NCBI GenBank assembly: GCA_963703565.1
Contig: CAVPEW010000047.1
Location: 1 to 64,000 of the forward strand
Reading direction: 5' to 3'
DNA: 64,000 nt
Source of the DNA: CAVPEW01 sp963703565
GTDB lineage: Bacteria; Actinomycetota; Acidimicrobiia; Acidimicrobiales; VFJN01
The stretch's first letter is position 1. Each line of letters opens with the position of its first letter. This document shows, piece after piece, positions 37,397 to 45,275 of the stretch. A model generated the notes under the pieces. The model saw only the letters and a list, made by a program, of their open reading frames with translations. It searched no databases and was not told where the DNA came from. The position numbers were made by a program, and so were the translations under genes.

Positions 37397-38196
37397 ACGG
37401 GGCCCGTGACCCCGACCGGCTCACCGACGTCGACGAGTGGGGTCGATCCGAGCGCTTCCGGTCACTGGTGAGACGCGCCTACCAACCGCTGTACGACCAC
37501 TGGTTCCGCGTCGAGTGGGAGGGGTTGGAGCGCATCCCCCGCGAGGGTGGGGCACTGCTGGTCGCCAACCACGCCGGAGCGCTCCCCGCCGACGCCCCCG
37601 CGATCATGCACGGGATCGAGACCGAGCTCGCCCGACCCGTCTACGGCCTGGCCGACGAGCTGTTCACCGACCTGCCGGTCCTGGGAACCTGGTGGTCGCG
37701 GGCCGGGGGCGTGCTGGCCAACCCCGACAACGCCTATCGGCTGCTGGTGTCGCGACAACTGGTACTGGCGTTCCCGGAGGGCACCAAGGGAACGGGCAAG
37801 CCCTGGTCGCAGCGCTACCAGCTCGCGCGCTTCGGGCGCGGCGGATTCGTGCGGATCGCCATGCGCGCCGGGGTGCCGCTCGTGCCCATCGCAGTGGTCG
37901 GCTCCGAGGAGGCAATGCCCATCCTGGCGCAGAGCCCTTCGCTGGCCCGCCGGCTCGGGCTGCCCTACCTGCCCCTGACGGCCAACATGGTCGCCTTCGG
38001 TCCGCTGGGCGCGCTGGTGTGGTTCCCGGCCAAGCTGAGCTTCCAGGTCCTCGAACCGATCCACTTCGCGGTCGAGCCCCACCAGCCGCGCTACTCGCGC
38101 CCGGCTGTTCTCACCGCCGCGGAGGACGTGCGCGACCGCATCCAGGGTGCCGTGGACGAGATGCGCTCCCGGCGCCGCTCGGCCTGGAGGGGCTGA
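37393..38196 (+). CDS. 1-acyl-sn-glycerol-3-phosphate acyltransferase-like (PlsC family)
   Basis: 267 residues. The acyltransferase motif I appears as VANHAGALPAD, a NHxxxxxD variant with Ala-Gly-Ala-Leu-Pro-Ala between His and Asp; block III is FPEGTKGTGKP, and RFGRGGFVRIAMRAGVPLVPIAVVGSEE follows. It resembles the actinobacterial proteins annotated as glycerol acyltransferases of ~270 residues. GTG 37393 overlaps the nuclease stop (GTGA). The epimerase gene follows after 4 nt with a GGAGGGG RBS, so nuclease, acyltransferase and epimerase form one operon. Confidence 0.88.
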   Translation: MNGARDPDRLTDVDEWGRSERFRSLVRRAYQPLYDHWFRVEWEGLERIPREGGALLVANHAGALPADAPAIMHGIETELARPVYGLADELFTDLPVLGTWWSRAGGVLANPDNAYRLLVSRQLVLAFPEGTKGTGKPWSQRYQLARFGRGGFVRIAMRAGVPLVPIAVVGSEEAMPILAQSPSLARRLGLPYLPLTANMVAFGPLGALVWFPAKLSFQVLEPIHFAVEPHQPRYSRPAVLTAAEDVRDRIQGAVDEMRSRRRSAWRG

Positions 38197-38200
38197 CACG

Positions 38201-39148
38201 TTGGGTCGACGCGTGCTGGTGACCGGCTTGGCATCGTTCTGGGGAACCCGCACGGCCGCCGCGCTGACGTCGGACCCGTCGGTCGACGCGGTGATCGGCC
38301 TCGATCGAGACCCTCCCGCGAAGGTGCCGGGCCGCACGCGCTTCGTGGCGACCGACGAGCGCTACTCGAACCTGACCCGCATCGTGGCAGACGAGGGAAT
38401 CGACACGCTGGTGCACTCCTTCCTGGTCGTCGACTCGACCCGAGCCTCGGCTCGCGACCTGCACGAGACCAACGTCATCGGCACCATGAACCTGTGCGCG
38501 GCGGCGACGGGAACCTCCGTACGCCAGGTCGTGGTCAAGTCGTCCACCCTCGTGTACGGCTCGAGGCCCGGCGATCCCACCTACTTCGAGGAGGACACGG
38601 CACCCCGCACGGCCCCACGGGGCGCGGTGGCGCGCAGCCTGGTGGAGGTCGAGGCCTACGTGCGGGACTTCGCGCTCGACAACCCGTCGGTGGCCGTGGC
38701 CGTGCTGCGCTTCGCCAACGTGGTCGGACCCACCATCGACACTGCGCTGACCCGGGCGCTGCTGTCTCCGCTGGTGCCCGCCGTCGGCGGGTTCGACCCG
38801 CGGTTGCAGCTCGTCGACGAGGCAGACGTGGTGCGCGCGATCTGCTTCGTCGTCGAGCGTGAGGTGCGCGGCACCTACAACGTGGCAGCCGACGGGCTGG
38901 TCCCGTGGCGCGAGCTGGCGGCGATCTGCGGGCGCCGCACCGTCTCGCTCCCTCCGCTCGCAACCAGCCTGGCTGCGCGCCCGCTCGCCAGGCTGGGCTT
39001 GGAGCTGCCCCCCGAGCTGCTCGACCTCTTGCGCCACGGACGCGGCGTCGACAACGGTCGGCTCCGCCGGGCAGGGTTCAGCTACACGCGCACGACAGCG
39101 GGCGCGGCGGCTGCCTTCGCGCGGGACCGGGTAGCAACACCGTCGTGA
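38201..39148 (+). CDS. NAD-dependent epimerase/dehydratase (extended SDR), TTG start
   Basis: 315 residues. The N-terminal VLVTGLASFWGTRTAAAL is a Rossmann motif where the usual GxxGxxG is altered to GLASFWG; VVVKSSTLVYGS gives the catalytic Ser and Tyr region, though the YxxxK is not clean. LRFANVVGP and TYNVAADGLVPW are typical of extended SDRs. TTG 38201 has GGAGGGG 8 nt upstream and gives the expected start LGRRVLVTG. Such proteins follow the PlsC-like gene in many actinobacteria. Substrate unknown. Confidence 0.83.
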   Translation: MGRRVLVTGLASFWGTRTAAALTSDPSVDAVIGLDRDPPAKVPGRTRFVATDERYSNLTRIVADEGIDTLVHSFLVVDSTRASARDLHETNVIGTMNLCAAATGTSVRQVVVKSSTLVYGSRPGDPTYFEEDTAPRTAPRGAVARSLVEVEAYVRDFALDNPSVAVAVLRFANVVGPTIDTALTRALLSPLVPAVGGFDPRLQLVDEADVVRAICFVVEREVRGTYNVAADGLVPWRELAAICGRRTVSLPPLATSLAARPLARLGLELPPELLDLLRHGRGVDNGRLRRAGFSYTRTTAGAAAAFARDRVATPS

Positions 39149-39219
39149 ACGGACCCACCCGGGGGCCCCACCGGGCCCGAGACGAACCGGCCCACCGGGC
39201 CCGAGACAAGGGAGCTCAC

Positions 39220-39708
39220 ATGACCCTGGATCCCCAAGCCAAGAAGACTGCACTGCGAGCGATCAACTACGGCCTGCACGTGGTCACGGCCCGTTCGGGT
39301 GACGACCTCGCGGCTGCCGGAGTCAACTGGCTGACCCAGGCCAGCTTCGATCCACCGCTGGTAGCGGCTGCCATCAAGACCGACAACGACTCCCACCGCC
39401 TCATCGGATCCACGGGGGCGTTCGCGGTGAACGTGCTGGGCGCCGACCAGCTCGACATCGGCAAGGCGTTCTTCCGCACCTCGACCGTGGAAGGCGACAC
39501 CATCAACGGCCACCGGTTCGAGCCCGGACCCGAAACGGGCTGCCCGCTGCTGGTCGAGCTGGCCTACTGGTTCGAGTGCCGGGTGACCGACACCGTCGAG
39601 CGCGGCGACCACAGCGTGTTCGTGGCTGAGGTGGTCGGCGCCGGCGTGCGCGACGACGCTGTCGTGCCCCTGCTGCTACGCGACACCGGCATGAACTACG
39701 GGGGGTGA
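39220..39708 (+). CDS. flavin reductase-domain protein
   Basis: 162 residues of the FMN-binding split-barrel type. LHVVTARSGDDLAAAGVNWLTQASFDPP, VAAAIKTDNDSHRLI and FAVNVLGADQ match flavin reductase-like proteins. RBS GGGAG lies 6 nt before ATG 39220. It differs from the copy at 11858-12376 in lacking the GMAVGSFASVS block. No monooxygenase partner is adjacent; rubredoxin-like or F420-linked roles are possible but unsupported. Confidence 0.85.
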   Translation: MTLDPQAKKTALRAINYGLHVVTARSGDDLAAAGVNWLTQASFDPPLVAAAIKTDNDSHRLIGSTGAFAVNVLGADQLDIGKAFFRTSTVEGDTINGHRFEPGPETGCPLLVELAYWFECRVTDTVERGDHSVFVAEVVGAGVRDDAVVPLLLRDTGMNYGG

Positions 39709-39719
39709 GCCACGGGGAC

Positions 39720-39756
39720 CCGGAGGTGCCCAGCCTGCGGGGCCGAGCACCTCCGG
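39720..39756. terminator. strong hairpin between convergent genes
   Basis: CCGGAGGTGC (39720-39729) and GCACCTCCGG (39747-39756) form a perfect 10-bp stem with a 17-nt loop, between the convergent flavin-reductase and peptidase genes. Confidence 0.55.
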
Positions 39757-39764
39757 CTAACCCC

Positions 39765-40940
39765 CTAGTTTCCGTTGACGCTCCAGTGCCAGGGCTCGCT
39801 TGGCAGGTTGCTCAGTCCGAACCTGCCCGCGTTCTGGTTCAGCCACTGGAAGGCGGGCGAGCTGCGCGATCCGATCGAGCTGCCCCCGGAGGTGAAGTCG
39901 ATGGCCAGGCCCCGCTCGTGCATCGACGAGCCGGGTCGCGCCGTGGGCACGGTGCAGCGCACGTCACAGTTGTGCTCGTCCCACAGCTCCTGTTGGCGCT
40001 GCGAGCTGCGCCAACCCCAGCCGCACAGCCCGATCCCGTCGGGTGCAGCGTTGAGCAGGCCCTGCACGCTCGACGCGATCGAGTCGTCCACGGTGATCGA
40101 ACCGCCCGTGGGGCACGACACCGTGGCCAGCGTGCCGTTGTAGGCCACCGAGCTGCCACCACGCGAGCCGCCGCCGACCCTCACCCGGGTAGCCAGGGCC
40201 GCCTGCTGGGCGGCGATCTTGGCCGAGAGGGAGGCATCGAGCTGCTCTAGGCCGGCGGCCTCGCCGAGCGCCCGGGCCAGGCGAGCCTCCACGTCGGCAC
40301 CGAACGCGGCCTGCTGGTCGCGAGCCGAGGTCAGCTCGGCCAGGCGGGACTCCACCTCGGACGCCTTGGCGTCGGCCGCCTCCTTGGCCTGAGCGGCCCG
40401 CGCGCGCTCGGCGGCCAGATCCTCCTGGGCGGCATCGAGGCGGTCGAGCAGATCGGCGTCGGACTGGTTCTGCAGGTCGAGCAGCGCCCGCTTGCGAGCC
40501 GCGTCGGAGGGGTCGTCGGCGTCGAGGGACTGCATGGCCTCGTCGGCCGGCGGGTGGATGAAGGCGTCGATCGCGAACTCGCGGATCTGGCTCTGTAGCC
40601 GGGCGATCTCGGCCTGCTTGGCCTCCACCGCCGCTGTGGCCGCAGCCAGCGACTCCTCGGCTTGGCGGGCCGCGCGGCGGGCCTCGTCGACCCGGGCCTG
40701 CTGGCCGACCACGTTGGCCTCCAGGTTGGCCAGTGCAGCCTCGATCTCGGCATCGGAAGCGCGCAGCACGTCGATCCTGCCGGCGACCTGGGCCCGCTCG
40801 GCTCGGACCTTGGCCCGCTCCGCGGACGGATCTCCACCACGCCCGGCCCCAGCGAGGCCGGGAAGCGCGAGCAGGGCAGCGGCGCTCAGCGAGGCGACGA
40901 TGAGCCACCGGGAGCGGAGAGCTGGCTTGGTGGAACGCAC
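39765..40940 (-). CDS. secreted D-alanyl-D-alanine carboxypeptidase-like protein (M15/VanY) with coiled coil
   Basis: 391 residues. An Arg-rich N-terminus and the hydrophobic stretch LIVASLSAAALLALPGLAGAG form a Sec signal peptide. Residues ~40-240 are a long Ala/Glu/Arg coiled coil, like PcsB/EnvC-type hydrolase regulators. The C-terminal ~120 residues are an M15 peptidase: CGWGWRSSQRQQELW, SMHERGLAIDFT (HxxxxxxD zinc motif) and PWHWSVNGN (HxW). It would trim peptidoglycan stem peptides outside the membrane, with the coiled coil controlling access. A sigma-70-type promoter lies about 200 nt upstream, leaving a long leader. Confidence 0.88.
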   Translation of the reverse strand: MRSTKPALRSRWLIVASLSAAALLALPGLAGAGRGGDPSAERAKVRAERAQVAGRIDVLRASDAEIEAALANLEANVVGQQARVDEARRAARQAEESLAAATAAVEAKQAEIARLQSQIREFAIDAFIHPPADEAMQSLDADDPSDAARKRALLDLQNQSDADLLDRLDAAQEDLAAERARAAQAKEAADAKASEVESRLAELTSARDQQAAFGADVEARLARALGEAAGLEQLDASLSAKIAAQQAALATRVRVGGGSRGGSSVAYNGTLATVSCPTGGSITVDDSIASSVQGLLNAAPDGIGLCGWGWRSSQRQQELWDEHNCDVRCTVPTARPGSSMHERGLAIDFTSGGSSIGSRSSPAFQWLNQNAGRFGLSNLPSEPWHWSVNGN

Positions 40941-41289
40941 GATCAGGTACGACCTCGGAGCTTCAGGGGCGGGCGGGCCCTGCGGACGGGAGCGGGGACG
41001 GGACTGGCTCGACGTGGGTTGGCTTGGAGCCTCGGGCGTTCAGGACCCGGTCGTGAGGCCGGACGGATCGACGACGCTGGGAGGGGGAAGGGTTCGTCGG
41101 CAGTGACGAAGGGCGATCGGCCCCGGCCAGCGACACCGAACCGTAACAATCTTGGTGTCGACTGTCACGTCATCGGCCCGGATCGGCCGAATCTGTAACC
41201 CCCAGGTCCCCGCGGTGTGGTCGGCGGGGCCGGCATGGTCCGTGTCGCGTCCCTGCCACGGTGCCACCGGCGCCGGAACGACGCCCACG
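40941..41289 (-). other. 349-bp gap: leader and promoter region of the peptidase gene
   Basis: No credible gene: the frames open here are Arg/Pro-rich and lack normal codon bias. It holds the promoter at 41140-41168 and then about 190 nt of leader. Cell-wall hydrolase genes of actinobacteria often have c-di-AMP riboswitches in such leaders; I could not match the consensus here. Confidence 0.4.
41140..41168 (-). promoter_or_regulatory. sigma-70-like promoter of the peptidase gene
   Basis: On the minus strand, GTGACA (41168-41163), a 17-nt spacer, and TACGGT (41145-41140). The -35 differs from TTGACA at one position and the -10 fits TANNNT, with optimal spacing. Confidence 0.5.
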
Positions 41290-42126
41290 TCAAGCCCCGA
41301 AGGTGACGGAGTCAGCCACGGCTGTCGCCAGGGCATCGTGGCCGGCAGCGTCCTCGCTGGTGACCACCAGCGACCACACGGCGTCGGGACCGGCCACGAG
41401 CCACTGGGTGCCGTGGGCCTCGACTCCGTTGGCGGACACGGTGAACCGGATGGCCAGTCGAACCAGGTTGCGGGGACCGCCCGGCGCTGCGGTGCCGGCG
41501 GCGGCACCGGGAGGTGCCGCCGCGAGGGCCTGCGCAGCGGCGCGCTCGAGCGCCGCGGCATCGTCAGCGCGCTCGAGCGCCGCGGCATCGTCAGCGCGCT
41601 CGAGCGCCGCGGCATCGTCAGCGCGCTCGAGCGCCGCGGCATCGTCACTGCGCTCGGCGTCGGGCCGGGGTAGGCGCAACAGCTTGAGGTCCGACACCCG
41701 TCCGGCCCCATCCACGCCGGCCGCGTACAACGATGCTCCGGACCCTGCCGCGTTGCGCGCCGCCTCCACGAAGCCCCTGGAGGCGCCGGCGAGCCCACCC
41801 AGGCGGTCGAGCGCCTCCGCTGTGAGCACCGTCGCCTGCCAGCCGCTGGGCACGCCCAGCCCTATGCCCAGCGAGGGCAGCGGGATCGGGCTCCACCCTT
41901 CGGGCACCACCACGTCGAGGCCGCCCGTGGCCAGCGTCGTCGACGACGTCGCCCCGTGCGGGCCGGGGGCGGGGGTCGTCGTGCTCGACGAGGCAGCTGC
42001 TACTGCGCCATCCCCGTCGCTGCCATCGTCGCTGCACCCAGCCAAGACCAGGGCGATGACGAGGGCCGCGACGGGGATCACCCGCACGGGCGCGCAGCGA
42101 GCGCGCGGCCGTCCGACCCTCCTCAC
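41290..42126 (-). CDS. lipoprotein with a four-copy nine-residue repeat, function unknown
   Basis: 278 residues. After the basic start there is a hydrophobic segment and the lipobox LVLAGC, so it should be lipid-anchored on the outer face of the membrane. Next is a Ser/Thr-rich linker, then a domain beginning LDVVVPEGWSPIPLPSLGIGL that resembles small secreted actinobacterial proteins of unknown function. An insert of four tandem DDAAALERA units interrupts the domain before the last strands. GTG 42126 overlaps the GNAT stop (GTGA), making it the last gene of the chain aminotransferase-GNAT-lipoprotein. Confidence 0.72.
   Translation of the reverse strand: MRRVGRPRARCAPVRVIPVAALVIALVLAGCSDDGSDGDGAVAAASSSTTTPAPGPHGATSSTTLATGGLDVVVPEGWSPIPLPSLGIGLGVPSGWQATVLTAEALDRLGGLAGASRGFVEAARNAAGSGASLYAAGVDGAGRVSDLKLLRLPRPDAERSDDAAALERADDAAALERADDAAALERADDAAALERAAAQALAAAPPGAAAGTAAPGGPRNLVRLAIRFTVSANGVEAHGTQWLVAGPDAVWSLVVTSEDAAGHDALATAVADSVTFGA
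41540..41647. repeat. 27-bp perfect tandem repeat, four copies
   Basis: Four identical 27-bp units start at 41540, 41567, 41594 and 41621; each encodes nine residues (DDAAALERA) of the lipoprotein. Copy-number change in units of 27 would keep the frame, so this is a candidate variable-number repeat. Identical copies imply recent expansion. Confidence 0.95.
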
Positions 42127-42713
42127 GTCACCCACGCCGAGAGCAGCTCCTCGCGGCGCTCGTCCCACTCCTCGACGGTGATGGCGTAACGGACGTGGTC
42201 CTCCCACACCCCGTTTATCTCGAGGTAGCGCAGGGCCACACCCTCGTCGCGCAGGGCGAGCTTCTCCACGACGCGACGGCTGGCCCGGTTGCGAGGGATT
42301 ATCGAGATCTGCAAGCGATGCAGGGAGAGCTGCTCGAAGGCGTGCTGGCACAGGACCACCAGCGACTCGGGCACCAACGACTGCCCGGCACGGGCCTCGT
42401 CTATCCAGTAGCCCACGTAGGCGTTCTGGAACGGGCCGCGCTGGACGATGTTGAGGTTGATCTCACCCGCGAAGTGGCCCTCGACGAAGATCCCGTAGCC
42501 ATAGCCGGTGCCCAACTGGCGCTCCCGAGCCCGGGCGCTGCAGCGCAGGGCGAACGCGTCGCGGTCCTCGACGGGGTCGGGCGTGTGCGGGAGCCGCTGG
42601 GGTTCCCAGCGCTCCAGCCAGTCGTGGTTGCGGCGCCGCACCTCCCGCCACGCGCCGAAGTCGGCCTGCAGCAGCGGGCGCAACAGCACGCGGCGGCCGA
42701 TCAGGGTGCTCAC
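42123..42713 (-). CDS. GNAT N-acetyltransferase (RimJ/RimL type)
   Basis: 196 residues. VLLRPLLQADFGAW at the start, GEINLNIVQRGPFQNAYVGYWIDEARAGQ (strand 4 and acetyl-CoA loop, here A-R-A-G-Q) and LHRLQISIIPRNRASRRVVEKL are typical of ribosomal-protein alanine acetyltransferases. Substrate could be a ribosomal protein N-terminus or a small molecule. The GTG start overlaps the aminotransferase stop (GTGA). Confidence 0.9.
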   Translation of the reverse strand: MSTLIGRRVLLRPLLQADFGAWREVRRRNHDWLERWEPQRLPHTPDPVEDRDAFALRCSARARERQLGTGYGYGIFVEGHFAGEINLNIVQRGPFQNAYVGYWIDEARAGQSLVPESLVVLCQHAFEQLSLHRLQISIIPRNRASRRVVEKLALRDEGVALRYLEINGVWEDHVRYAITVEEWDERREELLSAWVT

Positions 42714-43795
42714 CTGCCGAGCACCTCTCCCAGAGCTGCCAGGGCCAAGGTCACGTTGCGCTCGCGCGCCGTGTGGCCCATCGAGCCGATCCGCCACAGC
42801 CGGCCCGCGAACTCGCCCACCCCGCCCCCGATCTCGAGCCCGTAGCGGGCCAGCAGCTCGGAGCGCACCGCGGCGTCGTCGACGCCGTCGGGCACCCACA
42901 CGGTGGTGAGCTCGGGCAGCCGATGGCCCTCGGCCGCGAAGAGCTCCATGCCCATCGACTCCAGGCCGTCCTGCAGGAGCGTGCCGCAGCGCAGGTGGCG
43001 CTCCCGCGCACCCTCGAGTCCCTCCTCGAGCAGGGCGCCGAGCCCTGCATGCAGCGATGCGACCATCGACACGGGCGCCGTGTGATGGTACCGGCGGGTT
43101 CCTGTGGCGGTGCCCACGTACCCACCGATCATCCGCAGGTCTAGGTACCAGCTGGGGCAACGTTGCACCAGGCGCTCGCGGGCCCGGTCCGACACGGTCA
43201 ACGGTGCCAGCCCCGGCGGCACCCCGAGGCACTTCTGGGTGCCCGAGTAGGCCAGGTCGACACCCCAGGCGTCGACGTCGACGTCGATGCCACCCAGGCT
43301 GGTGACGCAGTCGACCAGCAGCAGCGCGTCGCCCTTCGAGGCGCCCAGCTCGGCGACGTCGGAACGAACCCCCGTCGAGGTCTCGGCATGCACCATGGCG
43401 ATCACCGACGGCGATGGGTGCGCGCCCAGCACGCGCCCTGCGTCCACGGGTGCGCCCCAGTCGTGCTCGACGGCGACCACCTCGGCGCCGCAGCGACCAG
43501 CCACGTCGACCATGCGCTGGCCGAACAGCCCGTTCACGGCCACGACCACGACGTCGCCAGGCGACACGACGTTGACGAAGGCGGCCTCCATCCCCGCTGA
43601 GCCGGTGCCGCTGATCGGCACCGTCAACGCGTTGGTCGTGCCGAACGCGACGCGCAGGCGCTCGCAGGTCTGGTCGATGAGGGCCAGGAACTCGGGGTCG
43701 AGGTGGCCCAGCATCGGTCGCCCGAGCGCCTCGACGGCCTCGGGGTACGGGTTGCAGGGCCCGGGGCCCATCAGGACGCGGTCGGTGGTGGGCAC
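42710..43795 (-). CDS. class V aminotransferase (alanine-glyoxylate / serine-pyruvate type)
   Basis: 361 residues. PLP enzyme with GPGPCNPYPEAVEALGRPMLGHLDP at the N-terminus (the AGT family start), GTGSAGMEAAFVN, HAETSTGVRSD, LVDCVTSLGG and the PLP lysine in YSGTQKCLGVPPGL. It would convert glyoxylate to glycine, or serine to hydroxypyruvate. Glyoxylate from the malyl-CoA lyase module is a possible substrate, but the genes are far apart. GTG start 6 nt after a TAACTT box, so it can be transcribed separately from ppx. Confidence 0.92.
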   Translation of the reverse strand: MPTTDRVLMGPGPCNPYPEAVEALGRPMLGHLDPEFLALIDQTCERLRVAFGTTNALTVPISGTGSAGMEAAFVNVVSPGDVVVVAVNGLFGQRMVDVAGRCGAEVVAVEHDWGAPVDAGRVLGAHPSPSVIAMVHAETSTGVRSDVAELGASKGDALLLVDCVTSLGGIDVDVDAWGVDLAYSGTQKCLGVPPGLAPLTVSDRARERLVQRCPSWYLDLRMIGGYVGTATGTRRYHHTAPVSMVASLHAGLGALLEEGLEGARERHLRCGTLLQDGLESMGMELFAAEGHRLPELTTVWVPDGVDDAAVRSELLARYGLEIGGGVGEFAGRLWRIGSMGHTARERNVTLALAALGEVLGR

Positions 43796-43801
43796 GCCCG
43801 G

Positions 43802-43807
43802 AAGTTA
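43802..43807 (-). promoter_or_regulatory. TANNNT -10 box of leaderless aminotransferase gene
   Basis: TAACTT on the minus strand, 6 nt before GTG 43795. Confidence 0.35.
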
Positions 43808-43811
43808 CCGG

Positions 43812-44724
43812 TCAGAGGCTGGCCACGAGACCGTCGAGGATGTCGGCCTCGGACACGAGCATCGAGTCGGCGCCGAGGGTGCGCAGCAGAGCCACCAGCA
43901 CGCAACACCCACCCACGATCACGTCCGCCCTGGCCGGCTCGAGGCCCGGGTTGTGCACGCGGGTGGCGAGATCCTCGGTGGCCAGCGTGCGGAACACGTC
44001 CTCTGCCGCGTCACGCGTCAGGGTGAAGTGGTGGATGGCCGAGCGGTCGTAGTCGGCCAGGCCCAGCTCGACGGCCGCGACCGTGGTGATGGTGCCCGCC
44101 AGGCCCACGATCGTGCGAGCATCGGACACCCCGGGCACCTCGCGCTGCACGTCGGCTACGTGCTCGACGGCCCAGCCGATGGCGTCGGTCAGCTCCTCGG
44201 GGCGCGGCGGGTCGTGGTGCAGGTACTTCTCGGTCAGCCGCACGCAGCCCACGTCGAGGGACCGCACGGCCTCCACCGAAGCCGACCCCACGATGATCTC
44301 CGTCGACCCGCCGCCGATGTCGACCACCAGGAACGGACCCCGTGCCTGGTCGAGCTTCTGCGGTGGCCCCCCGGAAGGACAGCTCGCCCTCCTCGGCACC
44401 ACTGAGCAGCTCGGGACGGGCGCCGATGGCCACCTCGGCGGCGTCGAAGAACTCGTCGCGGTTCGCCGCGTCGCGTGCCGCCGAGGTGGCCGTGATCCGC
44501 AGGCGCGAGACCCCGTGCGCGTCCGCCACGGAGCGGTAGTCGCCCAGCACAGCGACCGTTCGCTCGATGGCCTCGGGGTCGAGGCGCCCGCTGGCGTCGA
44601 CGCCCTTGCCCAGCCGGGTTATCACGGCACGCCGCTCGACCGTGCGGGGGGGACCGCCGTCGCGCTCGGCCACCAGCAGGCGCGTCGAGTTGGTGCCGCA
44701 GTCGACCGCGGCCAGCCGCTCCAT
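43812..44724 (-). CDS. ppx: Ppx/GppA exopolyphosphatase, interrupted by a one-base frameshift
   Basis: Actin-fold phosphatase that removes phosphate from polyphosphate or pppGpp. From ATG 44724: AAVDCGTNSTRLLVAER (phosphate-binding 1), ITATSAARDAANRDEF, SGAEEGELSFRGATA; then the frame changes and continues LDQARGPFLVVDIGGGSTEIIVG and VGLAGTITTVAAVELGL. The shift is in GAGCTTC at 44352-44358 (plus strand); removing one T gives GAGCTC and ATAELDQARGPF. Span is 304 codons plus one base. It lies 11 nt after DUF501, the same pair as Rv1025-Rv1026 (ppx1) in Mycobacterium tuberculosis. Confidence 0.88.
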
Positions 44725-44735
44725 GGAGGCGCAGG

Positions 44736-45275
44736 CTACCCAGCGGCCGGGGCGCCGCCAGCGGGGCGGCGATCCTCGTGGAGGTGCCGGTGCACCCAGC
44801 TGCCCACCGGGTCATCACCTCCGACGAGGTACCAGGCGTAGTGGGCGTGGAGGCACTTCACCCCGACGCGCGTGCCACCGACGCCTCCCGCTGCCCGCCG
44901 ACGCGGACCGGTGCCGGCTGCCGAGCGCCGCGGCGCGTCCATCAAGGCGGGCTCAGCTGCCTCCCGCATCAAGGCACGCTCAGCTGCCTCCCGCTCGAGC
45001 CGGTACCGGTCGTGGGCGGCCGCCAACTCGGACGGGTCGACCTCCGCCTCGGCGCGGTCCACGCCGCCCGCCGACTCCAGGCGTGACACCCAGGTCCGCT
45101 CCGGCTCGCCGACGAGCCACCAGCGCGTCGGCATCGGGGTGCCGTCGTCGAGCCACGGATCGTTGCGCAGCACCAGCGGGGAGCCGTCGGCATGGTGCAG
45201 CACCACTTCGAAACCACCTCGCGGTGGCCGCCCCAACAGGGCGGCGACCGCTGCCTCGTCGGCCGAGCCGGTCAG
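44736..45275 (-). CDS. DUF501 family protein, probable CTG start
   Basis: 179 residues. Family blocks: LLGRPPRGGF, DDGTPMPTRWWLVG, AHDRYRLEREA and the C-terminal GGVGGTRVGVKCLHAHYAWYLVGGDDPVGSWV. DUF501 is found in actinobacteria between the ftsB-like gene and ppx; its function is not known. The family normally starts about 10 residues before VAALLGRPPRG, which corresponds to CTG 45275. That codon overlaps the CoxG stop as CTGA, the same coupling geometry as the many GTGA junctions here. TTG 45239 is the only other start and would remove part of the domain. Confidence 0.85.
   Translation of the reverse strand: MTGSADEAAVAALLGRPPRGGFEVVLHHADGSPLVLRNDPWLDDGTPMPTRWWLVGEPERTWVSRLESAGGVDRAEAEVDPSELAAAHDRYRLEREAAERALMREAAEPALMDAPRRSAAGTGPRRRAAGGVGGTRVGVKCLHAHYAWYLVGGDDPVGSWVHRHLHEDRRPAGGAPAAG

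Noticed and set aside
40941..41149. A 68-codon minus-strand frame upstream of the peptidase
   Set aside because: Arg/Pro-rich translation with poor codon bias, lying in the probable leader RNA.
41540..41647. Tandem repeat as a possible CRISPR array
   Set aside because: Units are directly adjacent 27-mers without spacers and are in frame inside a lipoprotein gene. No cas genes are present.
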